DNA from: Prevotellaceae bacterium UBA1746 | GTDB lineage: Bacteria > Bacteroidota > Bacteroidia > Bacteroidales > Bacteroidaceae | Direction of reading: 5' to 3' | NCBI GenBank assembly: GCA_002314875.1 | Contig: DCHS01000007.1 | Location: forward strand, 106,346 to 170,345 | DNA: 64,000 nucleotides | Part shown: positions 63,297 through 64,000 of the stretch, piece by piece | How the letters are laid out: each line of letters opens with the position of its first letter | Position numbering within the stretch: the first letter of the stretch is position 1 | Made by a program: the position numbers and the translations under genes | Notes under the pieces: model-generated | What the model saw: the letters and a program-made list of their open reading frames with translations, nothing else | Told to the model about the DNA's origin: nothing | Database searches by the model: none

Positions 63297-64000
63297 ATGA
63301 AAAAAATCCTTTTTCTCGCTACAGCACTTTTGACGCTCGCTGCATGCAAAACTACCCAAACAGAAGAAAGCACTTTCAGTCCTGTTCGCGTTGAAGGCAA
63401 TCACTTCGTAACCGAAGCTGGTGACACGCTCATTTTCCGTGGTCTCTGCCTCTCTGATCTCCACAAGATGATAGGAGACAGCGCTTACAACGAAAAAGTC
63501 TTCACAGAGGCTGCTGCATGGGGCGCTAACATCGTTCGTTTCCCCGTTCACCCCCAGTGGATTAATGAAATCGGTTGGGACAGCTATTTCGAAAAGCTTG
63601 ACCAAGGCATTGAATGGGCTAAGGCCAACAATCTCTATGTGATTATCGACTGGCACTCTATCGGCAATCTCAAGGATGAGAAGTTCTTCCAGCCTATGTA
63701 CAACACGAGCAAGGAAGAAACCTTCCGTTTCTGGCATGCTGTTGCTGAACGCTACAAGGACGAGCCCGCTGTCTGCCTCTACGAAATCTTCAATGAGCCT
63801 ACAACTACTGCCGACGTTGACCTCGGTGCTTGTACCTGGACTGAATGGAAGGAACTTCAGGAACAGATTATCGATACCATCCGTACTTACGACCCCAAGA
63901 AGGTTTGCCTGTGCGCTGGTTTCAACTGGGCTTACGACCTCACCCCTGTTGCTAACGAGCCCATCGCTCGCGAAAACATCGCTTATGTCGCTCATCCCTA
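63297..64000 (+). CDS. GH5 lipoprotein glycosidase, 3' truncated by the window
   Basis: An open frame of 234 complete codons runs to the window end without a stop. It starts MKKILFLATALLTLAAC, a lipoprotein signal with lipid Cys17. The mature part opens with VEGNHFVTEAGDTLIFRG, then ANIVRFPVHPQWI, VIIDWHSIG and IFNEPTT with acid/base Glu167, the usual beta-strand order of a GH5 clan A barrel. The nucleophile half lies outside. In this locus a surface mannanase or glucanase is likely; subfamily cannot be told. Start is 33 bases after the last repeat element. Confidence 0.82.
   Translation, partial: MKKILFLATALLTLAACKTTQTEESTFSPVRVEGNHFVTEAGDTLIFRGLCLSDLHKMIGDSAYNEKVFTEAAAWGANIVRFPVHPQWINEIGWDSYFEKLDQGIEWAKANNLYVIIDWHSIGNLKDEKFFQPMYNTSKEETFRFWHAVAERYKDEPAVCLYEIFNEPTTTADVDLGACTWTEWKELQEQIIDTIRTYDPKKVCLCAGFNWAYDLTPVANEPIARENIAYVAHP

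Overview
The window reads as a chromosome segment of a gut or rumen member of the Bacteroidota, most like Prevotellaceae. The evidence is promoters with a TAnnTTTG -7 box, SusC/SusD-type glycan uptake genes, many lipoproteins and secreted glycosidases, a Prevotella-style C-terminal tail on a giant surface protein, and weak Shine-Dalgarno signals. Gene starts were moved to internal ATGs where the longest frame began at a TTG lying inside or just after a promoter.

Layout. 1-5.5 kb: the 3' end of mfd, a secreted DPP-IV-type peptidase, then a minus-strand group (DUF4833-like protein, clostripain-type lipoprotein, outer-membrane barrel). 5.6-5.8 kb: tRNA-His(GTG) with its own promoter and terminator. 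6.3-15.3 kb: two giant secreted proteins, one with a discoidin-like domain and one an M60 metallopeptidase, probably acting on host or mucin glycoproteins. 15.5-16.6 kb: an ECF sigma factor and a small membrane protein.

16.9-31.6 kb holds the most unusual part of the window, seven tightly packed same-strand genes: a small membrane protein, a membrane-anchored GTPase-like protein, a 1130-residue polytopic protein with an FHA-like start and an FtsW/RodA (SEDS)-like end, two paralogous cytosolic P-loop proteins resembling double-GTPases, a one-TM protein that may be a GAP1-type partner, and a type II membrane protein with a penicillin-binding transpeptidase domain. A membrane-anchored GH25 lysozyme follows. 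I read this as a possible GTPase-controlled peptidoglycan machine or conflict system. Homologous hairpin-rich repeat elements lie on both sides of the seven genes.

32.8-64 kb is a large beta-mannan/glucomannan utilisation locus. GH2 and an AraC regulator come first. Operon A (36.3-44.7 kb) encodes an acetylesterase, a GH5_7-like mannanase, a CE7 esterase, a GH94 phosphorylase and a GH5 lipoprotein. Operon B (45.1-54.0 kb) encodes SusC, SusD and two surface glycan-binding lipoproteins. Group C (54.2 kb to the window end) encodes three GH26 mannanases, a GH130 mannosylglucose phosphorylase, an AGE-family 2-epimerase, a GH36 alpha-galactosidase and a truncated GH5 lipoprotein. Together they suggest deacetylation and debranching of (gluco)galactomannan, surface cleavage, TonB-dependent import, and the mannobiose to mannosylglucose to mannose-1-phosphate route. 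Operons A and B share a 16-bp motif at identical distance from their -7 boxes, a probable binding site for the local regulator.

Hairpin repeats with changing but complementary stems are scattered through the window, and some appear to have entered coding sequence in frame.
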